From Chelativorans xinjiangensis (GTDB lineage Bacteria; Pseudomonadota; Alphaproteobacteria; Rhizobiales; Rhizobiaceae): a stretch of DNA of 64,000 nt. The position numbers and the translations under genes are program-made. This document shows, one piece after another, positions 47,705 to 58,083 of this stretch (the first letter of the stretch is position 1; each line of letters opens with the position of its first letter). The notes under the pieces are model-generated. The model was not told where the DNA came from and made no database searches. It was given only the letters and a program-made list of their open reading frames with translations. Location of the stretch: the NCBI RefSeq assembly GCF_009812055.1, contig NZ_WQNH01000001.1:186001-250000 (forward strand). The letters run 5' to 3'.

Positions 47705-49686
47705 GGGCGCAATCCTTCCTTCGCCACATACATCGGCCCGCCCCTATGTGCGGGAAAGCCGTAGCCGTTGATGATGACGAGATCGATATCGCTCGCCCTT
47801 TCGGCAATGCCTTCGGCCAAAAGGGCATCGCCTTCCGCAGCCATGGCCGCAAGCAGGCGTGATACGATCTCGCCGGAAGAAACCTGCCGTGGAGCGATGC
47901 CCTTGGCCTTCCGGCACGCCTCGATCACGGCGGTTACCTCCGGATCGACGGTACGCTTTCCATCCGGATAGGCGTACCAGCCGCGGCCCGTCTTCTGGCC
48001 GAAACGGCCCATCTCGCAGAGCCGGTCTGCGATCTCGACATAGCGCTGCGAAGGGTCGCGGGTGGCCGCCTGGCGCTTGCGCCGGGCCCAGGCGATCTCG
48101 AGGCCTGCCAGATCGAAGACGGCAAACGGGCCCATGGCGAAACCGTAGTCCTCCATCGCCGCGTCGATCTCCTGTGGCCAAGCGCCGTCCTCGACCAGGA
48201 ACTCGGCCTCACGCCGATAGGCGGAGAAGATGCGGTTGCCGATGAAACCTTCGCAGACGCCGCACACGATGGGCAGTTTGCCGAGCCGGCGCGCGACGGC
48301 GATTCCAGTCGCCAGCACCTCCGGGTTCGTCTTGGCGCAGCGCACGACCTCGACCAGCCGCATCACTTGCGCGGGCGAGAAGAAATGGAGGCCGCAGATG
48401 CGCTCCGGCCGCGATGTCGCCGCCGCGATGGCGTCGGGATCGAGATAGCTTGTGTTGGTGGCGAGAATGGCGTCCGGCCGGACGATCTTGTCCAGCTTCT
48501 CGAAAAGCTTCGTCTTGACATCCAGGTCGTCGAAGACCGCTTCGACCACGAGATCGGCAGCGGCAAGGGCTTCCAGATCGCTGCCGACAGAAAGGCGCTG
48601 AAGGCGCTCGGCCCGGCCCGCCGCATCGATGCGCCCTGACTTTATTGCCCGATCCAAGAGCCCGGCGATCCGATCGAAGCCTTTCTCCGCCGCCTCCGCA
48701 TTCTGCTCGACAACGATGACGCGATAACCCGCATTGAGCGCGGAGACGGCGATGCCGGAGCCCATTAGCCCGCTCCCAACCACGCCGATGGTTTGCACCA
48801 TCCGCGGCTCGACGCCTTCGAGGCCGGGCACTTTCGCTGCCGCGCGCTCGGCGAAGAAGACATGGCGCAATGCTTTCGCCTGGTCGGAATCGCGCAACCG
48901 CAGAAACGTCGCGCGTTCATCGGCGAGCCCCTCCGCAAGGGAACGTTCGCCGGCACGTCTCACAAGGCGCACCGCTTCGGCCGGCGCCGCCCTTCCACGC
49001 GCGCGTGATAGAGCCTTGTCGGCCGCTTCATCAATCACTTGCGGGTCTTCCGCCGGCAAGGCCAATTCGCCCGTCCGGCGCAACGGTTGAGATGCGAGAT
49101 CCCGTGCGGCGGCGACCGCGCCAGCGGCGGGATTGCCTGCCACCACCTGGTCTATGATGCCAAGGGAGAGGGCCTCGCCGGCAGCCACGCTGCGCCCGGC
49201 GGCAATCAGTTCCACCGCCTTGGCGACGCCGACGAGGCGGGGGAGGCGCTGGGTGCCGCCCGCCCCTGGCACAATGCCGAGTTTCACTTCGGGTAGGCCG
49301 AGGGTCGCTGTATCGCTGGCGATACGGCGATGGCAGGCAAGCGCGATTTCGAGACCGCTGCCAAGGGCGGGGCCGTTGATGGCTGCCACGACAGGCTTAC
49401 TGCACTTCTCGATCGCGTCGACAACCTCCGGCAGGATAGGCTCGGTTCCCGGCTGGCCGAACTCCTTGATGTCGGCACCGCCGACAAAGGTCTTGCCTGC
49501 GCCGGTGACGACCACCGCGCGGGCGGCATCCTCAGTGCCGGCATGGCGGATCGCCGCCAGGAGGCCGGAACGCATGTCCGCCGAGGCGGCGTTGACCGGC
49601 GGATTGTCGATGGTGACGACCAGAACGCCGTTCTCCAGCCTTGCCGAAACAGTCTCGGAGAAACGGATCGGTGTCACCTCGCCCAT
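47701..49686 (-). CDS. Enoyl-CoA hydratase / 3-hydroxyacyl-CoA dehydrogenase fusion
   Basis: A 661-residue two-function enzyme. The N-terminal crotonase domain (about 8-190) retains both hydratase glutamates, Glu113 in [13 protein letters not shown] and Glu133 in [14 protein letters not shown]. The NAD domain begins at [11 protein letters not shown] (301-311). The C-terminal dehydrogenase domain has [17 protein letters not shown] and GFIGNRI. It is related to FadJ/FadB but slightly shorter. In this cluster it probably performs beta-oxidation-like hydration and dehydrogenation of the opened ring product from anthraniloyl-CoA. A partner thiolase is not encoded in the window. Confidence 0.88.
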   Translation of the reverse strand: MGEVTPIRFSETVSARLENGVLVVTIDNPPVNAASADMRSGLLAAIRHAGTEDAARAVVVTGAGKTFVGGADIKEFGQPGTEPILPEVVDAIEKCSKPVVAAINGPALGSGLEIALACHRRIASDTATLGLPEVKLGIVPGAGGTQRLPRLVGVAKAVELIAAGRSVAAGEALSLGIIDQVVAGNPAAGAVAAARDLASQPLRRTGELALPAEDPQVIDEAADKALSRARGRAAPAEAVRLVRRAGERSLAEGLADERATFLRLRDSDQAKALRHVFFAERAAAKVPGLEGVEPRMVQTIGVVGSGLMGSGIAVSALNAGYRVIVVEQNAEAAEKGFDRIAGLLDRAIKSGRIDAAGRAERLQRLSVGSDLEALAAADLVVEAVFDDLDVKTKLFEKLDKIVRPDAILATNTSYLDPDAIAAATSRPERICGLHFFSPAQVMRLVEVVRCAKTNPEVLATGIAVARRLGKLPIVCGVCEGFIGNRIFSAYRREAEFLVEDGAWPQEIDAAMEDYGFAMGPFAVFDLAGLEIAWARRKRQAATRDPSQRYVEIADRLCEMGRFGQKTGRGWYAYPDGKRTVDPEVTAVIEACRKAKGIAPRQVSSGEIVSRLLAAMAAEGDALLAEGIAERASDIDLVIINGYGFPAHRGGPMYVAKEGLRP

Positions 49687-49693
49687 GGAAACC

Positions 49694-50089
49694 TTACTCC
49701 GGTACGACGGCCGTCGCCTGGATCTCCACCTTGGCGCGATCTTCCATCAGCGCGACCACCTGAACGACGGCCATGGCGGGATAGTACCAGCCCATCACCT
49801 CGCGGTAGACAACGCCGATCTCCTTGAGATTAGTGAGATATTCGGCTTTGTCGGTAAGATACCAGGTCATGGAGGTGATATGCTCTGGCCGCGCGTCAGC
49901 CTCCGCGAGCACGGCTGCCACGTTGAGGAGCGTCTGCCGTACCTGCGCGACAAGGTCGTCGCTCTCGAACGTGCACTTCTCGTTCCAACCGATCTGACCG
50001 CTGACGAAAACGAGCCTGCCGCGGGCGGCGATGCCGTTTGCATAACCTTTGGGTCTTGCCCATCCCTGGGGTTGCAGAACGCTATGCAT
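49694..50089 (-). CDS. Rid-family (YjgF/YER057c) protein, probable enamine/imine handler
   Basis: A 131-residue Rid-fold protein. Recognisable are [47 protein letters not shown] and [26 protein letters not shown]. By eye the position of the archetypal RidA deaminase Arg105 (in ARLPKD) is Leu in ALMEDR, so this may belong to a non-deaminase Rid subgroup. The start at 50089 is chosen because GAGGAG lies close upstream; a TTG four codons earlier is less likely. YjgF-like genes accompany known anthranilate clusters, and release of ammonia from an amino-cyclohexene intermediate is the plausible role. Confidence 0.85.
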   Translation of the reverse strand: MHSVLQPQGWARPKGYANGIAARGRLVFVSGQIGWNEKCTFESDDLVAQVRQTLLNVAAVLAEADARPEHITSMTWYLTDKAEYLTNLKEIGVVYREVMGWYYPAMAVVQVVALMEDRAKVEIQATAVVPE

Positions 50090-50133
50090 GAAACTCCTCA
50101 ATTTGCGAAACCATCAAGAATACACGAGTGGCG

Positions 50134-51282
50134 CTATACCGCGCCCAACACCTGCCTGGCGATCACCACCTTCTGGACGTCGGATGCGCCCTCGTAGATG
50201 CGCAACGCCCGGATCTCGCGATAGAGGCTTTCCACGATGTGTCCGCGGCGGACGCCATCGCCGCCGTGAAGCTGGACGGCACGGTCGATCACACCTTGAG
50301 CGCGGTCCGTGGCGAAGAGTTTCGCCATGGCCGCCTCGCGGGTGACACGGGCAGCACCCATGTCCTTCGTCCAGGCGGCGCGGTAGACGAGAAGTGCCGC
50401 AGCGTCGACGTCCAGCGCCATATCCGCCAGGTGCCCCTGCACCATTTGCAACTCGGCCATTGGCGCGCCGAAGAGCTTCCGCTCGGCCGCCCGCTTCACG
50501 CTCTCATCGAGTGCACGGCGGGCGAAGCCGAGAGCGGCCGCACCCACCGTCGAGCGGAACACGTCGAGCACCGACATGGCAATGCGGAAGCCCTCGCCCG
50601 GCTTGCCGATCATCGCGGAGGCTGGAACACGCGCGCCCTCGAAGGAAAGGCGGGCAATGGGATGCGGCGCAATCACCTCCAGCCGCTCGGCGATTTTCAG
50701 CCCCTGCGTATCGGCGGGCACCAGGAACGTGGAAATGCCCTTGGCGCCCGGCGCCTCGCCGGTGCGTGCGAAGACAACGTAGAGATCGGCGATGCCGCCA
50801 TTGGAGATCCAGGTCTTCTCGCCGGTAAGAACGTAGGAACCGCCGTCGCGTGTCGCGCTCATGTCCATGTTCGCCACATCGGAGCCCGAACGTGGCTCGG
50901 AAAGGGCGAAGGCGGAGATCGCCTCGCCGGCACGGGTCTTGCCGAGCCAGCGTTGCTGCTCCGGCGTCCCGAAGAAGCTGATGGCGCCGGTGCCGAGCCC
51001 TTGCATGGCGAATGCGAAGTCGGCGAGCCCGTCATGGCGAGCCAGGGTCTCACGGGTGATGCAGAGCGTGCGCACGTCGAGGGGCGCGGGATCGGCGGGA
51101 TCGACCGCGGTCGGCTTCAGCCAACCGTCGCGCCCGAGCATCCGCACCAGCTCGTGGCATGCGGCGTCCACATCCGCGTGGTCAACTGGCAAGTTCGCCG
51201 CGCACCAGGCTTCAAGCCGCTCCGCGTATTGGCGGTGACGGTCCTCGAAGAAGGGCCAGGTGAGGAAGCTTTTGTCCGCCAT
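50134..51282 (-). CDS. Acyl-CoA dehydrogenase
   Basis: A 382-residue FAD-dependent dehydrogenase of the acyl-CoA dehydrogenase family. Segments typical of the fold are [24 protein letters not shown] (FAD and substrate contacts), [35 protein letters not shown] and the C-terminal [27 protein letters not shown] with the usual Glu in IYEGAS. The start at 51282 is chosen; longer reading lies in the upstream crotonase gene. Start and upstream stop overlap by one base (TGATG). It likely oxidises the CoA thioester that follows ring reduction or opening. Confidence 0.9.
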   Translation of the reverse strand: MADKSFLTWPFFEDRHRQYAERLEAWCAANLPVDHADVDAACHELVRMLGRDGWLKPTAVDPADPAPLDVRTLCITRETLARHDGLADFAFAMQGLGTGAISFFGTPEQQRWLGKTRAGEAISAFALSEPRSGSDVANMDMSATRDGGSYVLTGEKTWISNGGIADLYVVFARTGEAPGAKGISTFLVPADTQGLKIAERLEVIAPHPIARLSFEGARVPASAMIGKPGEGFRIAMSVLDVFRSTVGAAALGFARRALDESVKRAAERKLFGAPMAELQMVQGHLADMALDVDAAALLVYRAAWTKDMGAARVTREAAMAKLFATDRAQGVIDRAVQLHGGDGVRRGHIVESLYREIRALRIYEGASDVQKVVIARQVLGAV

Positions 51283-52100
51283 CAATCGCCCTCGAACACC
51301 GGCTTTTGCTTGGCGACGAAGGCGCGGTAGGCGCGTTCGAAGTCGCGGGTCTGCATGCAGATCGCCTGCGCCTGCGCTTCGGCTTCGATCGCCTGGTCGA
51401 GGCTCATCGACCATTCCTGATTGAGCTGCGTCTTGGTGATGCCGTGCGCGAAGGTCGGGCCGGAGACGATGCGCGCGGCCAGATCGAGGGCTTCCGCCTC
51501 CAATTTGTCGGCGGAGACGAGCCGGTTGTAAAAGCCCCAGCGCTCACCCTCCTCCGCGCTCATCGTTCGGCCGGTATAGAGAAGTTCCGCCGCCCGCCCC
51601 TGGCCGATGATGCGTGGCAGGATCGCACAAGCGCCCATGTCGCAACCGGCAAGGCCAACGCGGGTGAAAAGGAAGGCTGACTTGGCCTCGGGCGTTGCGA
51701 GGCGGATGTCGGAGGCCATGGCGAGGATGGCGCCGGCCCCCACCGCGACGCCGTCCACCGCGGCGATGATCGGCTTGCCGCAATTGAGCATCGCCTTAAC
51801 GAGATCGCCCGTCATGCGGGTGAAGGCCAGGAGTTCCTTCATCTCCATGCCGATCAGCGGGCCGATGATGTCGTGCACGTCGCCGCCGGAGCAGAAATTT
51901 CCGCCGTTCGGCAGAAGCACAACGGCATCGACATCCTCGGCATAGACGAGGTTGCGGAAAGTGTCGCGCAGCTCCGCGTAGGAAGCGAAGGTGAGCGGGT
52001 TCTTCCGCTCCGGCCGATCGAGTCTCACGACCGCGACCCGGCCCTCCATCCGCCAGAGGAAGTGCTTGGGCTCAAGGCCCGCCATCTCGATTGGGGTCAA
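51282..52100 (-). CDS. Crotonase-family protein lacking both hydratase glutamates
   Basis: A 272-residue crotonase-fold enzyme. The oxyanion-hole regions are seen in [15 protein letters not shown] (about 66-80) and [18 protein letters not shown] (114-131). At the two positions where enoyl-CoA hydratases keep catalytic glutamates, it appears to have Ile125 and Phe145, by alignment to the FadJ-type hydratase. A simple hydration mechanism is therefore unlikely. In this anthraniloyl-CoA cluster it could be the ring-opening hydrolase, analogous to 2-ketocyclohexanecarboxyl-CoA hydrolase (BadI-like). Its stop overlaps the acyl-CoA dehydrogenase start, and its own start overlaps the MarR gene end. 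Confidence 0.82.
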   Translation of the reverse strand: MTPIEMAGLEPKHFLWRMEGRVAVVRLDRPERKNPLTFASYAELRDTFRNLVYAEDVDAVVLLPNGGNFCSGGDVHDIIGPLIGMEMKELLAFTRMTGDLVKAMLNCGKPIIAAVDGVAVGAGAILAMASDIRLATPEAKSAFLFTRVGLAGCDMGACAILPRIIGQGRAAELLYTGRTMSAEEGERWGFYNRLVSADKLEAEALDLAARIVSGPTFAHGITKTQLNQEWSMSLDQAIEAEAQAQAICMQTRDFERAYRAFVAKQKPVFEGD

Positions 52101-52573
52101 TGCTCGCCCTCCCAGTTGCTGCGGAATGCGTGGAGCATTTCGGAAAGGTGGTGCACCTCGGCTGTGTCTACGCCACCGAGGAGCTCGGCGATCCAGCGTT
52201 CATGGGCGGCCGCCATCTTCTCGAAGGCTTCCACGCCTGCCGGCGTCAGGCGCACCACGGAGGTGCGCTTGTCCCCGTCGCGCTTGGCGCGTGCCACGTA
52301 GCCGTCGGCCACCAGTCGATCGACGATGCCCGTGACGTTGCCGTTGGAGACCAGCAGGAAGCGCGAAAGGTCGCTCATCAGCATGCCTTCGCGCTCACGG
52401 TGGAGCGCCGACATCACGTCGAAGCGTGGGAGAGTGGTATCGAAGCCGCGTTTGAGCCGTTCGCGCAACTCCCCTTCAACGATGCGCGTGGTGCGCAGCA
52501 TCCTGATCCAGAGGCGCAGGCGCTCCTTGTCGCCCGACCGCGCATCGATTACCGACAGCGGCGCGCTCACCAT
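52097..52573 (-). CDS. MarR-family transcriptional regulator of the anthranilate cluster
   Basis: A 158-residue winged-helix regulator. The DNA-binding region reads [46 protein letters not shown] in outline (about 48-93), and the wing has [16 protein letters not shown]. The HQ/E-type dimer helices flank it. MarR proteins in aromatic-CoA pathways usually repress and are released by the CoA thioester or the acid itself. It is embedded in the operon it probably controls, between the SDR and crotonase genes. A shared 12-bp motif in both operon promoters (39195 and 55680) is the candidate site. Confidence 0.9.
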   Translation of the reverse strand: MVSAPLSVIDARSGDKERLRLWIRMLRTTRIVEGELRERLKRGFDTTLPRFDVMSALHREREGMLMSDLSRFLLVSNGNVTGIVDRLVADGYVARAKRDGDKRTSVVRLTPAGVEAFEKMAAAHERWIAELLGGVDTAEVHHLSEMLHAFRSNWEGEH

Positions 52574-53331
52574 GTCTCACCCCCCGAAACCGATATGGCC
52601 TGGCCGGTGATGGAGGCCGCTCCCGGGCTGCAGAGCCAGAGCACCGCCGAGGCCACCTCCTCCGGCTGAATGAACCTGCCCTGCGGATTGGCCGCCATCA
52701 AGCTCGCGCGCGCCTCCTCCTCCGTGCGTCCCGTCTTCTGCGCAATGCGGGCGACGGATCTGATCAACATCTCCGTCTCAACGAAACTCGGGCAGACGGC
52801 GTTCACCGTGATCTCCGTCTTGGCAAACTCCACCGCGAGCGCGCGCATGAGGCCGACCACCCCGTGCTTGGAGGCAACGTAGGGCGCGACATAACCATAG
52901 CCTTTGAGACCCGCGACTGAGGCGACGAAGATGATGCGTCCCTTCTTCCGCGTGGCCATTCCCTCAAGCGCCGGTTGGACGGTGAGGAAGGCGCCGGTGA
53001 GGTTGATGTCGAGCGTCCTCCTCCAATCTTCAAGCGTCGTCTTCGCGGCAGGCGCGCTGGACGCGATGCCGGCATTGGCGATGACGATGTCGATCGGACC
53101 GCGCGCGGCCTCGGCACCCCGGTAGAGCCGGTCCATCGAGGACTGGTCGGTCACATCGCCGATTGTCGCATGGATATGCGGGCGCTCGCCGGCAACAGCC
53201 TGCAGCGGCTCGATACGCCGGCCGCAGATGGTGACCCGTGCGCCGGCATCGGCCAGCGCCAGTGCGATCGCCTTTCCGACGCCCGAGCCGCCGCCGGTCA
53301 CCAGCGCGTGCGTTCCGACGACCGCGGCCAT
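52567..53331 (-). CDS. Short-chain dehydrogenase/reductase
   Basis: A 254-residue SDR. The cofactor motif is ALVTGGGSGVGKAIALALADAG (TGxxxGxG), followed by NAG in VIANAGIAS. The catalytic Ser is in FVASVAG, Tyr and Lys are in YVASKHG, and the adenine-site Asp is in GDVTD. It is closer to the FabG/3-hydroxyacyl-CoA dehydrogenase group. The ATG at 53331 shares a base with the monooxygenase stop. In the anthranilate route it would reduce or oxidise a ring alcohol/ketone intermediate. Its C-terminus overlaps the MarR gene by seven bases. Confidence 0.9.
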   Translation of the reverse strand: MAAVVGTHALVTGGGSGVGKAIALALADAGARVTICGRRIEPLQAVAGERPHIHATIGDVTDQSSMDRLYRGAEAARGPIDIVIANAGIASSAPAAKTTLEDWRRTLDINLTGAFLTVQPALEGMATRKKGRIIFVASVAGLKGYGYVAPYVASKHGVVGLMRALAVEFAKTEITVNAVCPSFVETEMLIRSVARIAQKTGRTEEEARASLMAANPQGRFIQPEEVASAVLWLCSPGAASITGQAISVSGGETW

Positions 53332-55622
53332 CACACCTTCCCCGGCATGATATCCCGCCGTTCCGCGAGCCGGTAGGCCTGCTCGCGGCCGCGCAGGTAG
53401 GGATCAGGCCATCTGACGTGGCGATCGCCGAGCGCAACGGCGGAATGCAGCGTCCAATAGGGATCCGCAAGGTGCGGCCGCGCAAGGCACACGAGGTCGG
53501 CACGGCCCGCCATCAGGATCGAATTCACATGGTCCGGCTCGTAAATGTTGCCGACCGCCATGGTGGCCATGCCGGTCTCGTTGCGGATGCGGTCCGAGAA
53601 CGGGGTCTGGAACATGCGGCCATAGACGGGCTCTGCCCGAAGCGAAGTCTGACCAGCCGAGACGTCGCAGATGTCGACACCCGCCGCCTGCAGCATGCGG
53701 GCGATCTCCACGGCGTCCTCCGGACGGATGCCTTCTTCGCCCACCCAGTCATTCGCCGAGATGCGCACGGAGATCGGCTTTTCATCCGGCCACACCGCGC
53801 GCACCGCGTGGAACACCTCCAGCGGGTAGCGCATGCGGTTTTCCAGGCTGCCGCCATATTCGTCAGTGCGCCGGTTGGTGAGCGGCGTTATGAACGCCGA
53901 CAGGAGATAGCCGTGCGCCATGTGAAGCTCCAGCATGTCGAAGCCGGCACGGGCGGCCATCTCGGCCGCGGCAACGAAGGCCTCGCGCACCTCGTCCATG
54001 TCTTGGCACGTCATCTCCTTTGGGGTCTGATGGAGGTCGCTCCAGGGGACCGTCGAGGGCGCCAGCAGCGGCCAATTGCCGGAAACGAGCGGCGCTTCGG
54101 AATCCTCCCACGGGACCTGGGTCGATCCCTTCGGGCCGGAATGGCCGATCTGGGCGCAGATCTTTGCCTCGGTCTCACGATGGACGAAATCGACGATCCT
54201 CTTCCAGGCAATTTCGTGCTCGTGCTTGTAGAAGCCGGGGCAACCTGGCGTTATCCGCCCTTCGGGCGTCACGCAGGTCATTTCGATATAGACGAGCCCC
54301 GCCCCGCCCTTGGCGCGCTCGGCATAGTGGACGAAATGCCAGTCGGTCGGGCAGCCGTCGACCGCCTTGTACTGGGCCATGGGCGAGACCACGATGCGGT
54401 TGACGAGCCGCATGTCGCGCAGCCGGAAGGGCGCGAACATTGGCGGGCGGGCGCCATTTACATTGCTGCCTGCCCGGTGCTGGAACCAGGCCTCGGCGCT
54501 TCCCAGCCATTCCGGGTCACGCAGGCGCAGGTTTTCGTGGCTGATGCGCTGCGACCGGGTGAGGAGTGAATAGTTGAACTGAACCGGATCGAGGTGGAGG
54601 TAGCGCTCCACGTCCTCGAACCATTCGAGCGAGTTGCGCGCCGCCGACTGCAGCCTCAGCACTTCCGTGCGGCGGGCATCCTCGTATTTCACGAAGGCAG
54701 CCTCAAGCGTCGGCTCTAAGTGGAGATAGTCCGCCATGGCCACCGCACTTTCGAGTGCAAGCTTTGTGCCCGAGCCGATGGAGAAATGCGCGCTCGCCGC
54801 CGCATCGCCCATGAGCGCCAGGTTCCTGTGCGACCAGCGCGCGCAGAGCACACGGGGGAAACTGATCCAGGCAGAGCCGCGGATGTGGCTGGCGTTGGAC
54901 ATGAGCTCGTGGCCATCGAGATGTGCGGCGAAGATCCTCTCGCAGGTGGCGATGGACTCTTCCTTCGACATCTCGCCGAAGCCGAATTTTTCCCACGTCT
55001 TCTGCGAGCACTCGACGATGAACGTGGCCGTGTCGTTATCGAACTGGTAGGCGTGCGCCCAAACCCAGCCGTGTTCCGTCTCTTCGAAGATGAAGGTGAA
55101 GGCGTCGTCGAATTTCTGGTGTGTGCCGAGCCAGACGAACTTGCACCTGCGGACGTCGATGTCAGGCTGGAAAACATCGGCGAAGACCGTACGCGACTTG
55201 GAGTTCAGGCCGTCGGCAGCGATGACGACGTCATGGCTTTCCATGAAGGGGCGTGGATCGTCGATCTCCGCCTGAAAACGCAGATCGACACCAAGCTCGC
55301 GCGCCCGCTCCTGCAGGAGAACGAGCAGCATCTTGCGGCCGATGCCGCAGAAGCCGTGGCCGGTCGAGACCGTCCGCGTGCCGCGGTAGAGGACGGCGAT
55401 ATCGTCCCAATAGGCGAAGTGCTCGCGGATCGCGGCGGCACTCACGGGATCGTTGGCCGTGAGGTTGGTGAGCGTCTCGTCCGACAGCACGACGCCCCAA
55501 CCGAAGGTGTCGTCCGGGCGATTGCGCTCATAGACGGTGACCTCGTGGCCGGCCTCCCGCAGCTTCATCGAGATCGCAAAGTAAAGGCCGGCCGGACCGC
55601 CTCCCAGAACCGCAACCTTCAT
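53331..55622 (-). CDS. abmA: Anthraniloyl-CoA (2-aminobenzoyl-CoA) monooxygenase/reductase
   Basis: A 763-residue flavoenzyme with two fused halves. The N-terminal part (about 1-380) is an FAD-dependent aromatic hydroxylase. The dinucleotide site is [14 protein letters not shown] (7-20), and the later [20 protein letters not shown] segment resembles salicylyl-CoA/2-aminobenzoyl-CoA hydroxylases. The C-terminal part (from about 395) is an Old Yellow Enzyme-like reductase, with [20 protein letters not shown] and [12 protein letters not shown]. This two-domain layout is the known anthraniloyl-CoA monooxygenase/reductase, which dearomatises the ring. A salicylyl-CoA 5-hydroxylase fusion is the alternative. 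It heads the minus-strand operon; a good promoter with the operator motif precedes it. Confidence 0.9.
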   Translation of the reverse strand: MKVAVLGGGPAGLYFAISMKLREAGHEVTVYERNRPDDTFGWGVVLSDETLTNLTANDPVSAAAIREHFAYWDDIAVLYRGTRTVSTGHGFCGIGRKMLLVLLQERARELGVDLRFQAEIDDPRPFMESHDVVIAADGLNSKSRTVFADVFQPDIDVRRCKFVWLGTHQKFDDAFTFIFEETEHGWVWAHAYQFDNDTATFIVECSQKTWEKFGFGEMSKEESIATCERIFAAHLDGHELMSNASHIRGSAWISFPRVLCARWSHRNLALMGDAAASAHFSIGSGTKLALESAVAMADYLHLEPTLEAAFVKYEDARRTEVLRLQSAARNSLEWFEDVERYLHLDPVQFNYSLLTRSQRISHENLRLRDPEWLGSAEAWFQHRAGSNVNGARPPMFAPFRLRDMRLVNRIVVSPMAQYKAVDGCPTDWHFVHYAERAKGGAGLVYIEMTCVTPEGRITPGCPGFYKHEHEIAWKRIVDFVHRETEAKICAQIGHSGPKGSTQVPWEDSEAPLVSGNWPLLAPSTVPWSDLHQTPKEMTCQDMDEVREAFVAAAEMAARAGFDMLELHMAHGYLLSAFITPLTNRRTDEYGGSLENRMRYPLEVFHAVRAVWPDEKPISVRISANDWVGEEGIRPEDAVEIARMLQAAGVDICDVSAGQTSLRAEPVYGRMFQTPFSDRIRNETGMATMAVGNIYEPDHVNSILMAGRADLVCLARPHLADPYWTLHSAVALGDRHVRWPDPYLRGREQAYRLAERRDIMPGKV

Positions 55623-55679
55623 CCCACATCCTCACTCTCGGCGAAAGCCTGAGGCAGGATCGCACCTGAGGTGAGATAT

Positions 55680-55717
55680 TTCAAGCCTAAAGTATCAGAG
55701 CTAGAAAGTGTTGGCAA
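55680..55717 (-). promoter_or_regulatory. Promoter of the anthraniloyl-CoA operon with overlapping operator motif
   Basis: Reading the minus strand, -35 TTGCCA (55712-55717) is separated by 17 bases from -10 TACTTT (55689-55694). The 12-mer TTTAGGCTTGAA (55680-55691) overlaps the -10 and the expected start site. This is a classical repressor arrangement. The 12-mer is identical to that at 39195-39206, pointing to a single regulator for both arms of the cluster. Confidence 0.55.
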
Positions 55718-55828
55718 AGCCAGTGTACCGCCGTATGGGAGGAACGTTCGATGAGGAGGTGCAGAGTGTGCTTGCAGTGCTGCGGGCCTTCGCCTCTTGG
55801 CTTTCAACCCTCCTCGGAGTGCTGACTG

Positions 55829-56428
55829 ATGGCGCCAATCAACGTTAATCCCGATAAGGTCCGCGAGTTCGAGGATTCGGAGAGTTTTTATCGGTGGCTC
55901 GGCACGCATCACAACAAGGAAGATGAGGTCTGGATCAAGATTCACAAGGTCGGTTCGGGGCTCAGGTCGATCACGCCCAAAGAAGCCATCGACGTGGTGC
56001 TCTGCTGGGGCTGGATCGACGGGGTACGCAAGGGGTTCGACGACAGGAGTTATCTGCAACGCTATACGCCGCGGCGAGGCAGGAGCATATGGAGCCAGAT
56101 CAATGTCGACAATGTCGCCCGGCTGATCGAGGAGGGCCGGATGACCGAGCACGGACTCAAGCAGGTCGATGCGGCGAAGGCCGACGGCCGCTGGGGCCGC
56201 GCTTATGCAAGCGGCAAGGACATGAGGATACCCGATGACCTCCAGTCGGCGATCGATGCCGACCCAAAGGCCCGGGAAACGCTAGAGAAACTGAACGCGC
56301 AGAACCGCTACGCGCTGGCCTTTCGCACCCAGCATATGAAGACCGAGGCAGGCCGGAAGAAGAAGATAGAGGCCTTCGTCGACATGCTGGCGCGCGGCGA
56401 AACGATTTACCCGCAGCACAAGAAATGA
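55829..56428 (+). CDS. YdeI/OmpD-associated family protein
   Basis: A 199-residue protein of the YdeI/OmpD-associated (bacteriocin-protection-like) family. Diagnostic are FYRWLGTHHNKEDEVWIKIHKVG near the N-terminus, the CWGWIDGVRKGFDDRSYLQRYTPRRGRSIWSQIN region (given in outline; CWGWIDG is the signature), and the C-terminal AFRTQHMKTEAGRKKKIEAFVDMLARGE. Members are soluble proteins of unsettled biochemical role, sometimes linked to peptide-antibiotic or stress tolerance. It stands alone between the catabolic cluster and the sulfatase operon. GGAG lies nine bases before the start. Confidence 0.85.
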   Translation: MAPINVNPDKVREFEDSESFYRWLGTHHNKEDEVWIKIHKVGSGLRSITPKEAIDVVLCWGWIDGVRKGFDDRSYLQRYTPRRGRSIWSQINVDNVARLIEEGRMTEHGLKQVDAAKADGRWGRAYASGKDMRIPDDLQSAIDADPKARETLEKLNAQNRYALAFRTQHMKTEAGRKKKIEAFVDMLARGETIYPQHKK

Positions 56429-56505
56429 GCCATGGAGAGATCTTTCCGCCGGCCCATCCGTCACGCGCAGTTTTCCGATACCCAATCGTGGGATAATCGA
56501 TCATC

Positions 56506-58053
56506 TCATTCGTCATTCAACGCGCTGGCACGACTGTCGGTGCCGGGCTCGAGCCCGAGCCACGCATAGCTTTCGGCCGGAGCGTCATGGGCCGCCATGT
56601 AGGCACGGAGGCCCGCATAGAGCCGCGCCTCGACCGCGGGATCACGGATCGGCGTCGTCTGGCCGGGATCCGTGTCAAGGTCGTAGAGCCGGAAGCCCTG
56701 GTCCTCGAACGAGCCGCCGAGATTGGGCGGCCTTGCGGCCTCTCGGGTAGCGGCAATCTTCAAAAGCGGCATTTTCTGCGTGAAGTCGAAAGGTGGGCTC
56801 AGTTCAGCGGTACGGAGCTCGCCCGCGGTGAAGGGACCCACCATGTGCTGCGGCATGAGCGTATACTCATGGAGGCCCTCGCCTAGCACGTCCCGCGGAT
56901 AATGAAACATCACGTATCGTCCGTCCGTGACGCCTACAGGACCGGCGAAAAGGCCGAAGGCGACGATGCGGTCTGTTTCAGCCTCCGGCGTCGGCATGTG
57001 CGAGAGCAGCGACCGGCCGGTGACCTCGACGGGGGCGTCGCATCCGAAGATGTCGAGGATTGTCGGCATGATGTCGGGGGTCTGGGTCAGGGCGTTGCCC
57101 CGCCGGCCACCGGCGCCTGCATGGTCCGGATGATAGACCATGAGGGGGACGTGGACGACCTCCTCGTAGTAGGGCATCCGGCTCTTGCCCCACCAGCCAT
57201 GCTCGCTAAGCAGGAACCCGTGGTCGGTGGAGAGCACGATGGCGGTGTCCTTCCACATGTCATGCTCGTCCATATAATCCAGCAGGTGGCCGAAGTACTC
57301 GTCGCACATCCTGATCAGCGCGGCGTAGTTGGCTCGTATCTCGGAGACTTCCTCCTCCGTCTCCGTCACGCGCTTGTAGTCGGGCCAGTCGAGCACCGCG
57401 CCCTCATAGGCACTGTCGCCTTCCCGCCGAAAGCGCGCCGGCGCGTGGAAGGGCTCATGCGGGTCGAAGAGCTCGAGTTGAAGCATCCAGTTGTCGGCGC
57501 CGCGGTTGGCGTCGAGGAACTCGAAGACCGAGGCATAGCAGCGCGGCATCGGCAGGTCCGCCTCGCCTTTCTCGTACGCGCGGTTGACCAGATGGCGCAG
57601 ACGCCGCCTCTTCTTCACCGGGTCGTAGTGACGCCGGTCGTAGGTCTCGGCGAATTTCTCAAGCGGCGGCTCGGACATAGCCTTCCACGGGTCGTATTCC
57701 TGCCCACGGATGAAATCCCATGTGTCGTACTGGGTGTGGTAGTCCGAGCCGCCCGGTTCGAAATAATGAAAGTGGTCGGTAACAAGATGCGTGTGTACGC
57801 CCTTCCTCCGCAGGCTCTCGCAAAACGACCTGTCGTACGGCTCCATCGGGCCCCAGCTCCGGTGGAAGAAGCCCGCGCGCCCCGTCTGGATGTCCCGTCG
57901 CGCGGGAATGCATGGGAGGCTGCCGACATAGTGGCGATCGAAGGTGACCGCCCGTTCGGCGAAGCGGTCGAAATTCGGCGTTCCGATCGTCCCGCCATAG
58001 GGGCCGAGCGCCAGGCGGTTGAGGGAATCGAAGAGGACGAAGATCAGCCTCAT
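56506..58053 (-). CDS. Sulfatase 1 (formylglycine type), cytoplasmic
   Basis: A 515-residue member of the alkaline phosphatase/sulfatase fold. The activation motif is CIPARRDIQTG, with Cys48 to be converted to formylglycine (CxPxR pattern with Ala for Ser). The metal-binding start is FDSLNR, so the second position is Ser10 where most sulfatases have Asp. STDHGFLLSEHGWWGKS (near 250) is the other metal segment. No signal peptide is present, so it would act inside the cell. The position of a formylglycine-generating enzyme gene directly upstream in the same operon supports the Cys reading. The substrate is unknown; a phosphonate-monoester-hydrolase-like relative is the alternative. Confidence 0.85.
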   Translation of the reverse strand: MRLIFVLFDSLNRLALGPYGGTIGTPNFDRFAERAVTFDRHYVGSLPCIPARRDIQTGRAGFFHRSWGPMEPYDRSFCESLRRKGVHTHLVTDHFHYFEPGGSDYHTQYDTWDFIRGQEYDPWKAMSEPPLEKFAETYDRRHYDPVKKRRRLRHLVNRAYEKGEADLPMPRCYASVFEFLDANRGADNWMLQLELFDPHEPFHAPARFRREGDSAYEGAVLDWPDYKRVTETEEEVSEIRANYAALIRMCDEYFGHLLDYMDEHDMWKDTAIVLSTDHGFLLSEHGWWGKSRMPYYEEVVHVPLMVYHPDHAGAGGRRGNALTQTPDIMPTILDIFGCDAPVEVTGRSLLSHMPTPEAETDRIVAFGLFAGPVGVTDGRYVMFHYPRDVLGEGLHEYTLMPQHMVGPFTAGELRTAELSPPFDFTQKMPLLKIAATREAARPPNLGGSFEDQGFRLYDLDTDPGQTTPIRDPAVEARLYAGLRAYMAAHDAPAESYAWLGLEPGTDSRASALNDE

Positions 58054-58083
58054 GGGAGTTCCGTTGGGTCGATAGGGGCTTGG

